Positions 41,240 through 50,766 of a DNA stretch of 64,000 bases are shown one piece after another (positions within the stretch are counted from its first letter, which is position 1; each line of letters opens with the position of its first letter). The translations under genes were made by a program, and so were the position numbers. The notes below the pieces were generated by a model that did not search any database, was not told the origin of the DNA, and worked only from the letters and a program-made list of their open reading frames with translations. The stretch spans positions 6,735,485 to 6,799,484 of the forward strand of contig SDUX01000002.1 in the NCBI GenBank assembly GCA_008729055.1. The letters are read 5' to 3'. Source of the stretch: Pyropia haitanensis (lineage: Eukaryota; Rhodophyta; Bangiophyceae; Bangiales; Bangiaceae).

Positions 41240-42208
41240 CTACATTGGTAGCGTCCCCCCCCCCACGACCCCCCCACCCCCCCCCGCAAGGCTGGTGGCC
41301 AGCCACAGGAAGCCCGCAATGACCGCCACCCCCACAATCGGCACCCAGTCCTCCCGCTCTGTCCACTCCCCGTCGCCGCGTGACGACTCCCACCGGCCGC
41401 CGCGCCAGTCGTCGTCAGCAGCAGCCCAGCGGTCGTCCCGGTCCCGCCAATCCCCGCCGCCGCCACCGCCGCCGCCGCCGCCGCCGCGGGCGCTGGCCGC
41501 CGATCCTGCGCGACGCCGGCGGGCGTCCCGCCCAGGCGCCGCCCGCGCCGCCGAAAAGGGGTCCAGCGGGTCGTACGCGTCGGCGCTGGCCGGGCTACGC
41601 CTGTCGCCACCCCGGCCGGCGTACGCGTCCGCCTCGCGCGCGCCGTCGTACGCGCCCGCCCTGTCCGTCGCGCCGTCCCATCCGTCGTCCCGCCGCCGCG
41701 GCGGCGGCCGCACCCGCACCAGCGGCGCCGTCGGCGGGCGCACCTTGCGCACGCGCCCCGGCCGGGGCCCCCCCCCCGCCGCCGCCGAGCCCGCCACGCC
41801 GCCACGGGCCGGCGGCGGCGGGTCCTCCTCCCATCGCGCCCGGTCCAGCGCGTTGCCGTCGGGCACCGCCCCCGCGGCCGCCAGCCAGCCGTCGAGGATG
41901 GCCTCCATGGCCGCCCGGGGGTCCCCGCCCCCGGCCGACGCAACCTCCGGCGGCAGTGGGTACACCTTGACAGCGTGGCACGCGGCGGGCACGCGGCGGC
42001 CGTGGAGGGCCAGCCGCGGGCGGAGGGCCTTGGCGTAGCCGACGTAGCGGAGCCGCGCGCGCGCGTCAAAGATGGCGTACGCGCCGGTACCCGCCAGCGG
42101 GTCAGAGGCGGTGCTGCCAGGGGGGGGCGGCGTCCACACGAGGGCGTAGGGGAGGGCGGGCAGCGCGTCGAGGGAGGTGGGGGGGGAGGGGGGGGGAGGG
42201 TCGCCCAT
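41240..42208 (-). CDS. GIY-YIG-like domain protein with C-terminal membrane anchor (322 aa)
   Basis: From the ATG at 42208 the N-terminal third shows a GIY-YIG-type fold: TGAYAIFDARARLRYVGYAK (the two motifs appear as GAYAI and RYVGYAK), ALRPRLALHGRRVPAACHAV, KVYPLPPE and AMEAILDGWLAAAGAVPDGN. The His and the later W-x-AxGxxPxGN pattern recall a plant and algal plastid GIY-YIG family. The catalytic status is unclear because the conserved Tyr-Arg-Glu set is incomplete. The middle is disordered, rich in Arg/Asp/Gly. Near the end is one hydrophobic helix, WVPIVGVAVIAGFLWLATSL. The frame is open for 140 codons upstream but has no ATG there, so a presequence in an unseen exon remains possible. Confidence 0.6.
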   Translation of the reverse strand: MGDPPPPSPPTSLDALPALPYALVWTPPPPGSTASDPLAGTGAYAIFDARARLRYVGYAKALRPRLALHGRRVPAACHAVKVYPLPPEVASAGGGDPRAAMEAILDGWLAAAGAVPDGNALDRARWEEDPPPPARGGVAGSAAAGGGPRPGRVRKVRPPTAPLVRVRPPPRRRDDGWDGATDRAGAYDGAREADAYAGRGGDRRSPASADAYDPLDPFSAARAAPGRDARRRRAGSAASARGGGGGGGGGGGDWRDRDDRWAAADDDWRGGRWESSRGDGEWTEREDWVPIVGVAVIAGFLWLATSLAGGGGGVVGGGTLPM

Positions 42209-43031
42209 CCGAGCAACGGGCGTCCAGCGGACCCGCCCACGGGCAGTCACCCACCGATGGGGGGGGGGGGGGACCTCGTTACCGCGGAGCCGAGGGGTGC
42301 GCCCGGTGGTCGAGCGACGGTGGTAGCACGGCCGAGGCGCGGCGACGGCATGCCAGACAGTGCAAATGCCATTGGCGTACCCATGGCAGAGAGGTGGGCG
42401 CCAGGAGATGGAGTGGGGAGCGGAGCAGCACTCCCAAACATGCGTGACCACAAGGAGGGCAGGACGGGGTCGAGGGGGCGGGCGGGACACGGGGAGAGGG
42501 GAGGGGACGGTGAAGAAGGACGGCGAGCAGCAGTACGATGAACTCCAGGCAGGCAGCGCCGCCTGGCGCGGACGATTTTGCCATGGAGGACGGCGCAAGA
42601 CGTGTGGTTCGGATGCCGAAAACGGCACTGTGGTGTACTTGAACTGACCAAGTGCACAAGAAAGTTCGCAATGGTGCGGAGCAACGTACTTAAATAGCCG
42701 CTAACAGCCATAACAGCTTCCACTTGCACCCGCTGTTGTCTTCCAACGTGGTGCTTTGCCATCAGACCCACCACCAACGCAGGCGAGGGGGTGTGGACGA
42801 GTGCTACGCCATCCCCCGACAGCCTCGCCTCTGGGGTGTACTTTCCTCACTTCACTGGCCCGTCACGCAGAGGCCCGCATACCAGGGCGGGACACAAGCA
42901 GCTACAGGCGGGTCGCGTCAGCGCACGTGATTTAGGTGAGCAGTACGGACCAGGTTGCTCGTGCGACCGCACAGCTCTGTACATTCGGTCAACGCCTGCA
43001 TCGCCATCCAGTCACAACACCCACCCTCGGC
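42209..43031. other. Intergenic, no gene seen
   Basis: Lies between two genes on the minus strand, so it includes the promoter of the GIY-YIG gene and the 3' end of the DUF1295 gene. A possible splice donor for the latter lies at about 43098, just inside that gene. No other feature was recognised. Confidence 0.4.
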
Positions 43032-44012
43032 TCACACAGACTGATCAGCAGCGCCATAGCCCCCGGGCGCGTCCTGCCCCTCACCGCCGCCGCTTACCTG
43101 CGTCTTTTCCCGCCCGTCCGCGTCGTCGCTGCCGCCAGCGCCGTCGTGCAGGCCGGCTGCGTAGATGGGCCACTCAAAGAGGAACACCGTCTTGACCACC
43201 TCTGGCAATGCGCCATAAACGGCCGGCGGCAGCGGCACAACGGGGCTCGTCGTGCGCTTCCACTCATCAAACCCGGGCATGCGCCCATACTTCTTGTTCC
43301 ACCCCTTCTCCTGGATGGGCATGCCCGACAGCCCAAGCAGCAGCGCCATGATAAAGAGCGGCGACACAACCGCCGCGTACTCACCGCCCCGCAGCTGCCG
43401 AGCGGCCGAGATGAAGACGCCCCACCACACCAGCCACTCACCAAAGTAGTTGGGGTGCCGCGACCACCGCCAAACGCCCACGTCGCACCAAGCTTTGGCG
43501 TCGGGGGCCGACTTGAACGTCAGCTTCTGCTGGTCCGCCACGGCCTCGAGAGCAAGGCCCGTCGCGAACAGCGCCCACCCGACGTAGTCGGCCGCGCCCA
43601 GGCCTATGGACCCCGCCAAGCCCCGCGCGTCCGCATTGATGAGCGTCACGGGCAGGGAGACTGTCCAGACCCACAGCGCCTGCAGGCTCCAAAAGACCAC
43701 CAGCTTGGGAAGGGAGTCGCGGGTGCCGTCAAACCGCTTGTCCTCCCCCCACTTGAGGATGCGAAACAAGAGGAAGAGCGCCAACCGGAGACCCCAGGCC
43801 ATCTGCAGCGACGACAGAACAACCTGCCGCGGGTGATAGCCGCCCGACACCACCATGGTCACGAGGGCATTGAGGATGAACCCGGTGCCGCCGGCAAAGT
43901 CCGTCAGCTTGTCAAACCGGAACGTGGCCGTTATAGCAAAGAACACCAGCTGGTAGCCCACTGATAAGAGGGCGGTGAAGGCCAGGTAGTGGGAGTCCAA
44001 AACGGCCGTCAT
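43032..44012 (-). CDS. DUF1295 / steroid 5-alpha-reductase-like membrane protein (326 aa)
   Basis: Multi-pass membrane protein of the DUF1295 family, related to isoprenylcysteine methyltransferases and 3-oxo-5-alpha-steroid dehydrogenases. The N-terminal helices are YLAFTALLSVGYQLVFFAIT, GFILNALVTMVVSG, SLQMAWGLRLALFLLFRILK, VVFWSLQALWVWTVSLPVTL and YVGWALFATGLALEAVADQQ. The family signature follows as VGVWRWSRHPNYFGEWLVWW, where Arg-His-Pro-Asn-Tyr is the NADPH/substrate-site motif, then PLFIMALLLGLSGMPIQEKG. Homologues are about 260-300 aa. The last 30 residues are Gly/Asp-rich and begin at ACGCAG-GTAAGC, so they may be retained intron, with the true C-terminus in a further exon. Membrane lipid or sterol reduction is inferred. 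Confidence 0.85.
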   Translation of the reverse strand: MTAVLDSHYLAFTALLSVGYQLVFFAITATFRFDKLTDFAGGTGFILNALVTMVVSGGYHPRQVVLSSLQMAWGLRLALFLLFRILKWGEDKRFDGTRDSLPKLVVFWSLQALWVWTVSLPVTLINADARGLAGSIGLGAADYVGWALFATGLALEAVADQQKLTFKSAPDAKAWCDVGVWRWSRHPNYFGEWLVWWGVFISAARQLRGGEYAAVVSPLFIMALLLGLSGMPIQEKGWNKKYGRMPGFDEWKRTTSPVVPLPPAVYGALPEVVKTVFLFEWPIYAAGLHDGAGGSDDADGREKTQVSGGGEGQDAPGGYGAADQSV

Positions 44013-44757
44013 CGTGACCCCAGAAGTGGGACCAGAAAGGACGGCGTGAAGGGGAACCGGGGAGAAGGGGCCAGTAAGGGGGATGGAGAAAAAGTTGAGG
44101 GGGACGAACGGGAGAGAGGGCGACAGGTGGAGGTACCGAAGAATGGGGGTCTCGATGGTGGGGAGGTGGCACGCGCCGGAGTCTTGTCCGGGCTAAACGC
44201 AAGTCAGGAGGATGACCTGATCATCGCGAGCGGGTCGTAGGCATGTGGGCGTGGCCTTGACCAAACATGTCTCGGCCATACTGTGAGCCAGGAGAGCAGC
44301 ACAGGAGGAGCAGTATGGCCCACACGTTCAAAGTCTTGTGGTCAACTCGCATTCACAGACACACACGGACTCGTTTGCATGCACACTTTCACGTTGACAA
44401 CATACTTGACGGATCGAATGCAATTGTGATAAAAACTGAAGAACTTCCTGGTCGGAGACCCCACTCGCGAGGCCGACAAGATCCAAAGATCTCTCGCCCA
44501 TCCAACGAGGTCCTTGTCACGACGCGGGGCCTCCTCCAATGCCTGCCTGGTCCAGCTCAAGGGCATCACACGGCGCTGCGCGCACTGTTTGGTGTAGCCC
44601 CTACCCTCATTGTTTCGTGAGCCCGGGAGGCTCGTCAAACGCACAAAGAGACACACAGCCGCGACTGGTTGGCAATCCTCGCACGCACCTCTGCGATGCT
44701 CGCTCTCTTGACGTCCTTCCCGGCGGACGCAAGTCTGCACTCCGTTCGCGTCCGTCT
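44013..44757. other. Intergenic between divergent genes, no gene seen
   Basis: Between the DUF1295 gene (minus) and the channel-like gene (plus), so both promoters should lie here. Moderate GC with an AT-richer stretch near 44390-44450. No TATA box or RNA gene was recognised. Confidence 0.4.
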
Positions 44758-47169
44758 ATGGCCCGCGGGCGGCTTTCCCGCCAATGGACCCTTCGCCTGC
44801 TCGCTACCGCCGTCGCCGTTGCGGCGACGGCTTGCCTTCCCCACGCCGCTTTGGGGGAGTGCGTTGCCGCCCTCCGGCCCGACGAGCCCGCGTTTGACGT
44901 TTGCCGCACCGGCGAGACGGTGTGCTGGCTCTACCTGTCGGAGAAGCCCTTTATCGTGGTGGACCCGCCCGCCAACGCCTCGGTCGACGCCGCACGACGG
45001 CGGCCGCACCGGTGTGCAGACCACGACGCGTACGGCGTGTCGGGAAGCAGCTTTGCCATTCTGGCGGTCGTGTCCCTCACCGACCCCATGACGAGTGGGG
45101 CCAAGCCTGACCACATGTGCGTTTTTGCCGGCACGCCCGACGAGTGCTCGTTCAATCAGGCCGTAGCGTTTATCGACGCCTCTGGGACCAACACGAGCCA
45201 CCGGGCGTACGGTTTGGTGCTGGGCATTCACGGGGCGCTGCTGTTCACGCCTGAAAGGGCGTCGGTGGGGCGCTGGCTGGAGTCTATCTTTCGAGTACGT
45301 GGACGGGCGCCCTTACGGGAGTGTTGATGTGACCACGCGACGCAATGAGAGCATGTTGGACAGTGAGAGGCGACAAGAGAAGGAAAGCTGAGTAGGTCAA
45401 CCTGTGCTCTGGCAGTTTCTCACGTCACTTGCTTGCTTCGCGTCGCTCTCATGGTTTGGCTTCCTGCTGGTCCCCTCCCCCCGCGCCAATCTCCTTGAAC
45501 CTGTCGAGCAGGAGGAGATGGTGATTGTCCGACGCGCGGGCTCTGACCCCAGCATCCACCTCGACATGGCCAACGCGTGGTTTCCCTTTACCCAACCCGC
45601 ATGGTTGTTGCTGTTGAGCGCCGCGTGCGCTCTGCTGGCCGTCACAATGGTGCTATCCGTGGCTCGTCCAGAGCCTCTGTGGGGGCCAGCTTGCAAGATG
45701 GGGCAGGGGGTTCGTCGGCGACTGCTTCGCATGCTCGCCATGTATCTTCTCAATGTGTACGTTTTGCGAGGCGATGTGTGTCTCAAGAAGGACGGGCGTG
45801 TGGGTGAAAGGCGACCGCATGCCGCAGCACGTTGGTAGTCAGCGTGTTGCAGGGGGAGGGGGAGCGGATGCGGAAGTGTATGCTGACAAGCGTGTTGGAC
45901 GTCCTCGGCGTCCGTCTCTCTGCCGCTTGAATGCCGCGCTACTGCTCTGTGCGCGTCTCTCGTCTCCCATGTATCCACAGTATCCACAACACGACGGGCG
46001 GTGTTCCCCCAGACTACCAGTCCCCCACCGCGATCGCGTTTGAGCCTGCGCGCAGAGCTCTTCGTGCTGCCCACCTTTGTCTTATCGCTGTTGGACTCCT
46101 CTACTACGAGGCCGCTGTCTTCGTGCAGCACCTGGACCCGCCGCTGTCCAAGAGAATCGCTGACCTCACTGACGCGGAAGTGTGCAGCTTCTCGGTGCTG
46201 GGCTCATCGGCGCTTGCTAGGTCGTTTGCCGCCATCATGGCTGAGGCGCGCAACCAGACCGACGGCGGTGCCTCCATCGCTGCAACTCCGTTTTGGATCG
46301 ACGCGCCGTCCGTCTCGGACAGCTTTGTGCACGTCGTCGACGCAGTCGCCAACAACCGGTCTAAGTGCCCGATGGGCTCGACCGCGGACTATGTCGTATC
46401 GTTTGCGTCGATTGCCGCGGGCGCCTTTGAAGAGCACCCGCGGCTGTGCAAGAAACTTGAGGTTGTCACCACCGCCGAGGTGCAGAACGACTTCAACGCC
46501 GGGTGGCTGCTCTCCGCCGCGGGCGTCAACGCGGGCCCCGCGTCGCGCACGCCGGCCGGGGCGGCGCTGCGCCGCTTTGCGGGCTACATTGACCGGGACC
46601 TGCGTCTGGAATTGCGCGCGCGGTCGGTGCTGCTGCAGGGCCGGGACGTGCTCAGCGGCCTGTGCGGGCGCAACCAGCCGCGGGTGCACGCGGCGCAGCT
46701 GTCGGCGCCGCTAGCGCTAGCGGTGGGCGTCCCTGCCGCAATTGCGGTGATCCTGGCACTGGTCTACCCAGCGCTGCTGTCGTTGCTCGGGGATGAGGGG
46801 AGGCGGGCGCTCAAGGTCGGGGCGGGGGGGGCGGGGAGCGGATGGGAGTTGCCCGTCACGGCCCCGGACCGTGACGGCACAGGCGGCGGATGCGTGGGCA
46901 GGGTGTGCCGGTCATGGCGCCCCCTTCGCTCCCGCCGCGGCCGCCGCCACCGCCACGCCGATCCACCAGACATTGCCGATCCCAGGCTGGCACCGCCAGG
47001 GAACCTGGTTGGTGTGTCTGAAGAAGTCGACGGTGGTATAAGAACGGGCGCAATGGCTCCTGCGCACTGGCGCGGGATACCTACAGTGGCGGTGCCTCCG
47101 CCGCTTCCCTCGCCGCAAGTGCCACAGCGTTGTGTCCCGGCGGCCGCCTCCCAAGAGTGGCTCACATGA
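44758..47169 (+). CDS. Putative ionotropic glutamate receptor-like channel (688 aa, three exons)
   Basis: Exons 44758-45294, 45416-45756 and 45981-47169. Both introns start GTACGT and end CAG, and the split Val codon joins correctly. A signal peptide precedes an ectodomain with SEKPFIVV (about residue 60) and GIHGALLFTPERASVGRW, matching the S1 end of ligand-gated channels (dIT-ITxxR). NAWFPFTQPAW then leads into M1 (240-262). A helix RRLLRMLAMYLLNV and GGVPPDYQSP follow where the pore loop would be. RRALRAAHLCLIAVGLLYYE with AAVFVQHLDPPLSKRIADL fits M3 plus the linker to S2 (family YTAxLxAxLT...I-DL). S2 ends in CKKLEVVTTAEVQNDFNAGW; M4 is 537-562, then a cytoplasmic tail. The exact SYTANLAAF motif is absent, so channel function is an inference. 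Confidence 0.6.
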
Positions 47170-47914
47170 CGACTCGGCGCCCCTACAGGGGCGCACCGGC
47201 GTGTTTGCTGGCGGTGGCGGCTCGCTTGCGAAACCAAGAAATGCACTTAACAGTTCCCTGAGCACAAGCCTCGCCTCTGATGCCTGTGACTCTTGCCTGT
47301 CTTGGCCGAGTTGCAGCGCGGCGCCACGAGGGCCGCGCGGCACCCAGTAACAGAGGTGGAGCTCTGATCGCAATGCGCCGCTGACGGTGCGTCCCGCGAC
47401 TGGGTCGGCTGCAGACTCAGCGACGTGCTCGTCGCGCCGCAGTCCATCAAAGCGGCTTCCCGCGGCAAGACCGCTACCTCTGAGCAGACCGCGGCGCACG
47501 CTTCTCATCGCAAAGCGTTCAGGCGCACCTCCCCCCTGCCGCCGTGCCCCAGTCGAGGGCCGGCCGTGCAGCAGATTGTCTACCTATCGCCGAGCCAGTG
47601 CCTATCCAGGCAATTGATAGGGAGTTTTTGTTGTAATTAATCAGACCCCACCGCCAAAGGCGTTCGTCTACGGCACGAACCCGCCGGTGTCGGCAAAGTC
47701 AACGGCAGGATCCGCCATCGTCAACACCGCGCCGTCGAGCGCGTCCCGCCCGCCGCGCCGGGCGCGCGGTGGCGTGGACTGGCGGCGTCGCCCCCACCGC
47801 GTCCTTCCTTTGCTACCGGATCCATTCCGCTTTTTTTTTTTTTTCTTTATCGCCCTTGCTCGCCCCATCTGCCCTCGAGGCCATGGCGACTCCCAACCCC
47901 CCCCCCCCCCCCCC
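47170..47914. other. Intergenic, no gene seen
   Basis: Between two plus-strand genes, so it includes the promoter of the apyrase gene. A T-run at about 47831-47843 and a C-run at 47901-47914 directly precede the apyrase start codon. No other feature was seen. Confidence 0.4.
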
Positions 47915-49381
47915 ATGGACCTGTCCTCGCTGGCCATCCTCGTCTTGTCGTTTCTATACCTGTCCCTGGGCCTCGGCCACTTTCTAGGTCCCGCCCCTCC
48001 CACCCCCGTGTATGCAGTCATGATCGACGCGGGATCGACGGGTACCCGCGCTCACATCGCGTCCTTCCTGCCGCTGCCTTCGTCGGGTGGCGGCGATGAC
48101 GGGGCGCCACCGCCGGCCGCGGCAGTGACGGCCGCAGCGGCGGCGGCGCCGCTGCCCACGCTGCTGTCCTACTCCACCGTCTCGTTCCCGACGCCCCTGA
48201 CGGAGCTGGCCACCGCCGCCGACGCGCGGACACTCTTCTCCCCCCTCCTTGCCGACGTCGGCCGCAAGGTGCCCGCCGCCGCCCGCCCGCGGACGCCCCT
48301 CTTCCTCCGCGCCACCGCGGGTGTACGGGTCGGCGCGGCCGGCGCGCCGGGCGGCGCGTCGGGCGTGATGGCCCGCGCGGCGGCCGCGCTGGACGGCAGC
48401 GGCTACGCGTGGCAGGGTGGGGGGGTGCTGGACGGGCGTGTCGAGGGCGCCTATGCGTGGCTGTCGGTCAACTATCTGATGGGCCGGCTATCTGCTGTCA
48501 CTGGGGGCGGTGGCGGGGGCGGGGGCGCGGGTGGGGTTGCCAAGGCCGCGGCAGCCCGTGGCGCCGTGCCGGCGCCCTCTCTCGGCGCCATGGACCTGGG
48601 CGGCGGCAGCCTGCAGGTGGTGCGCACGCTGCGTGCTGGGGAAGACGCAGCGTCTGTGGCAGCAGCGGGTGCGGGCGACGTTGTCACCCTCCCCATTGGC
48701 CGCACCACATCATCGGTGGTGGCGTTCTCCTACGACGGCTGGGGGTTGGTCTCTGGTACCGCCCAGGTCCTGAGCGCCCTCGACAATGCGGGCACCCTCG
48801 AGGCGGCCAATCCGTGCTTCCCACCGTCTGAGCTGCCTCATCGGGTGGTCCTCCCCGGACGCGGACCTGCCCGGCAACCCGTGGAGGGGGCTGGTGACTT
48901 TCGGGCCTGTGTCGACGTGGCCAAGGCGCTCGTCTCCCCCGCGTTTGCGGGCCTTCCCGACGGCGATGAGGACGGCTCTGAGTACGTTGCGTTTGCCTAC
49001 CTCTACGACCGGACGGTTGGGGTGGGGCTGGCTGAGAACGCCACCCTGTACGAGATATGGGAGCTTGGCGCGCAGGTGTGCCGGGGGGAGCAGTCCGAAG
49101 GGGGTTTCCCCATCCCTGAGGTTGTGCGCAACGGGGATCGCAACCGGGTGTGCCTGGAGCTGGCCTACGTCTACGCGCTGCTACGGTGGGGCGTCAAAGT
49201 CGGGGGGGGGCGCCTCGTGTACCGCCAGTACGTGGACGATGAGATGCTCGGCTGGGCGCTCGGCGGGCTGCTGGTAGAGGGGGGCGGGGGAGGGAGTGCA
49301 GTGACCGTGGGAGGGGTGGCGGTGGGCACCATGGGCGGGTGGGGCGCGGAGGAGCAGGAGGTAGCGGCGGGTCTGATGTAG
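47915..49381 (+). CDS. GDA1/CD39-family apyrase (ecto-/endo-nucleoside diphosphatase), 488 aa
   Basis: The ATG at 47915 follows a C-run. A signal-anchor helix (LAILVLSFLYLSLGLGHFLG) precedes the apyrase conserved regions in order: ACR1 as VMIDAGSTGTRAHI, ACR2 as LFLRATAGVRV, ACR3 as VEGAYAWLSVNYLMGRL, ACR4 as LGAMDLGGGSLQVVR. Later homologous segments are YDGWGLVSGTAQVLSAL and DGSEYVAFAYLYDRTVGVGL. These enzymes hydrolyse NTPs and NDPs to NMPs with divalent cations, in the Golgi lumen (supporting glycosylation) or outside the cell. The length is normal for the family, with Gly/Ala inserts between ACR1 and ACR2 and between ACR3 and ACR4. No intron is needed. The gene is convergent with the uS17m gene, 126 bp away. 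Confidence 0.88.
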   Translation: MDLSSLAILVLSFLYLSLGLGHFLGPAPPTPVYAVMIDAGSTGTRAHIASFLPLPSSGGGDDGAPPPAAAVTAAAAAAPLPTLLSYSTVSFPTPLTELATAADARTLFSPLLADVGRKVPAAARPRTPLFLRATAGVRVGAAGAPGGASGVMARAAAALDGSGYAWQGGGVLDGRVEGAYAWLSVNYLMGRLSAVTGGGGGGGGAGGVAKAAAARGAVPAPSLGAMDLGGGSLQVVRTLRAGEDAASVAAAGAGDVVTLPIGRTTSSVVAFSYDGWGLVSGTAQVLSALDNAGTLEAANPCFPPSELPHRVVLPGRGPARQPVEGAGDFRACVDVAKALVSPAFAGLPDGDEDGSEYVAFAYLYDRTVGVGLAENATLYEIWELGAQVCRGEQSEGGFPIPEVVRNGDRNRVCLELAYVYALLRWGVKVGGGRLVYRQYVDDEMLGWALGGLLVEGGGGGSAVTVGGVAVGTMGGWGAEEQEVAAGLM

Positions 49382-49507
49382 GGACCTGGCCCGGCCGTTT
49401 CCATCTGCACTTCTGGCGCACAAGTCGTTTCTGCTGCTCCGCGCTCGGTCCACAGCCCTCGAAACAAAGGGACAACAAATTTCCTGCATGTCGCCCCAGA
49501 AGAGCAC

Positions 49508-50407
49508 CTACTGGCGCTCGAGCCTGTCCTCGCCAGTCTCCCCCACCCCATCCACCTCGGACTGAGCGCTGCTCTTCTGCTTGACCGCTTCTCCCGCATC
49601 CTCTGCACCGGCGGCCCCCTGTCCATGCGAGCCTCCCTCCTCAATCACCGTGACGCGGCCGTTAGCCGTCACATGCGCACCCTCCAGGGTCACAGGCCCT
49701 CTCGCACTCCCTGCCGCCTCCCCCCCCCCATAGTTGACAACCACCACCGCGGACTTGCGTTTGGACAGAGGCCGACACGCGCGGATGGTGACCACATCCC
49801 CCTCCCGCGCCCAGCCGCCCTCATCATGCGCCATCCGCTTGCGTGTGACCGCCGACCAAACCTTGAGCACCCGGTGGTAGATGCGCACGCGGAACGCCAC
49901 GTTGACCGACTTGTCCATCGCCGTCGACACGACGACGCCCGTCGCGGTGAGGGTGCGGGGACGGAGGGAGGCGGCAGCAGCGGCGGCGAGGCGGGCCCGC
50001 CGCTCGTCGGGGGTGCCACGCAAGAGGCCCCCATACGTACGGAGGGCAGCGGTGACCAAAGCGTCGGGGGCGGTGGCCACGTCCGCGGCAGAGCCGTAAA
50101 ACGGGAGCGTGTAGAGCGGCGGCCGCTGGGTACGGTGGGAGGGGAGGGGCGAGTCATCCCCGGTGGAGGACGTAAAGAGCGGCGATGGACCAGCAGCAGC
50201 TGCGGAGGGGGCGGTAGAGGGAGGCGCCACTGCCGGTGCCGTGACGCCACTGGCCAACCGCGAGGTGGCCGGCGGTGGCCAACCACGATGCCACCCGGCT
50301 ACGTGGGTTGCGGTCGCAGCCACTCCTGCCCGAAGAGGGGATTGGGAGGAAAACAACCGCCCGAGGCGGCACGCACCCAGAAGGGAGCCAGACGCTGTAG
50401 ACGCCAT
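49508..50407 (-). CDS. Mitochondrial ribosomal protein uS17m (299 aa)
   Basis: The ATG at 50407 gives MASTASGSLLGACRLGRLFS, an Arg-containing, acid-free mitochondrial presequence. A disordered linker leads to the S17 OB-fold: TLTATGVVVSTAMDKSVNVA, FRVRIYHRVLKVWSAVTRKR, MAHDEGGWAREGDVVTIRAC, RPLSKRKSAVVVV. This matches the S17 pattern of G-V-V-S-D-K-M, K-R-x-x-x-H and GD-x-V-x-I-x-E-x-R-P-L-S-K-x-K. The protein binds helix 11 of small-subunit rRNA. About 160 residues before the fold and about 60 after it make it much longer than bacterial S17 (about 85 aa), which is common for mitochondrial versions. Confidence 0.82.
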   Translation of the reverse strand: MASTASGSLLGACRLGRLFSSQSPLRAGVAATATHVAGWHRGWPPPATSRLASGVTAPAVAPPSTAPSAAAAGPSPLFTSSTGDDSPLPSHRTQRPPLYTLPFYGSAADVATAPDALVTAALRTYGGLLRGTPDERRARLAAAAAASLRPRTLTATGVVVSTAMDKSVNVAFRVRIYHRVLKVWSAVTRKRMAHDEGGWAREGDVVTIRACRPLSKRKSAVVVVNYGGGEAAGSARGPVTLEGAHVTANGRVTVIEEGGSHGQGAAGAEDAGEAVKQKSSAQSEVDGVGETGEDRLERQ

Positions 50408-50766
50408 GGGAGGGGAGGCAGAGAGGAGGGCGTCGACCAAAGAGAAGTAGAAGGCGCTGGCGACAGAGTCGCACAGCCAGAGTTCAGGCGGGACAAGGAC
50501 GCCGTCGACGACCACCACAGTCTTGGGATTTAACGAATCGTTGAGAAATTTGTTCAGTCAAGTGCAGTGTCATTCTGAAAACATCATGGGTATTACACCG
50601 ATCAGGACAGGACCCAAGCTGCCTCCCAAATCCGCCGCCCCCGTCGTCTCCGCCTCACACCCCTGCATGACATGTGCAAGGCCGCAGCTCCCCAGGCCAG
50701 CAGCAGTGCACACCGTCGATGCCGCCCCAAGCACAAACGGGGTTCTTTGTGCCGACTACTCTCAGC

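Noticed and set aside
38685..42038. Plus-strand open frame of over 1100 codons opposite the SMEK gene
   Set aside because: It is Arg/Pro/Ala-rich, has no domain, and lies antisense to a gene with clear homology. In this GC-rich DNA stop codons are rare on all frames.
42209..42628. 140-codon N-terminal extension of the GIY-YIG-like protein
   Set aside because: The frame is open but contains no ATG, and its composition looks like non-coding sequence.
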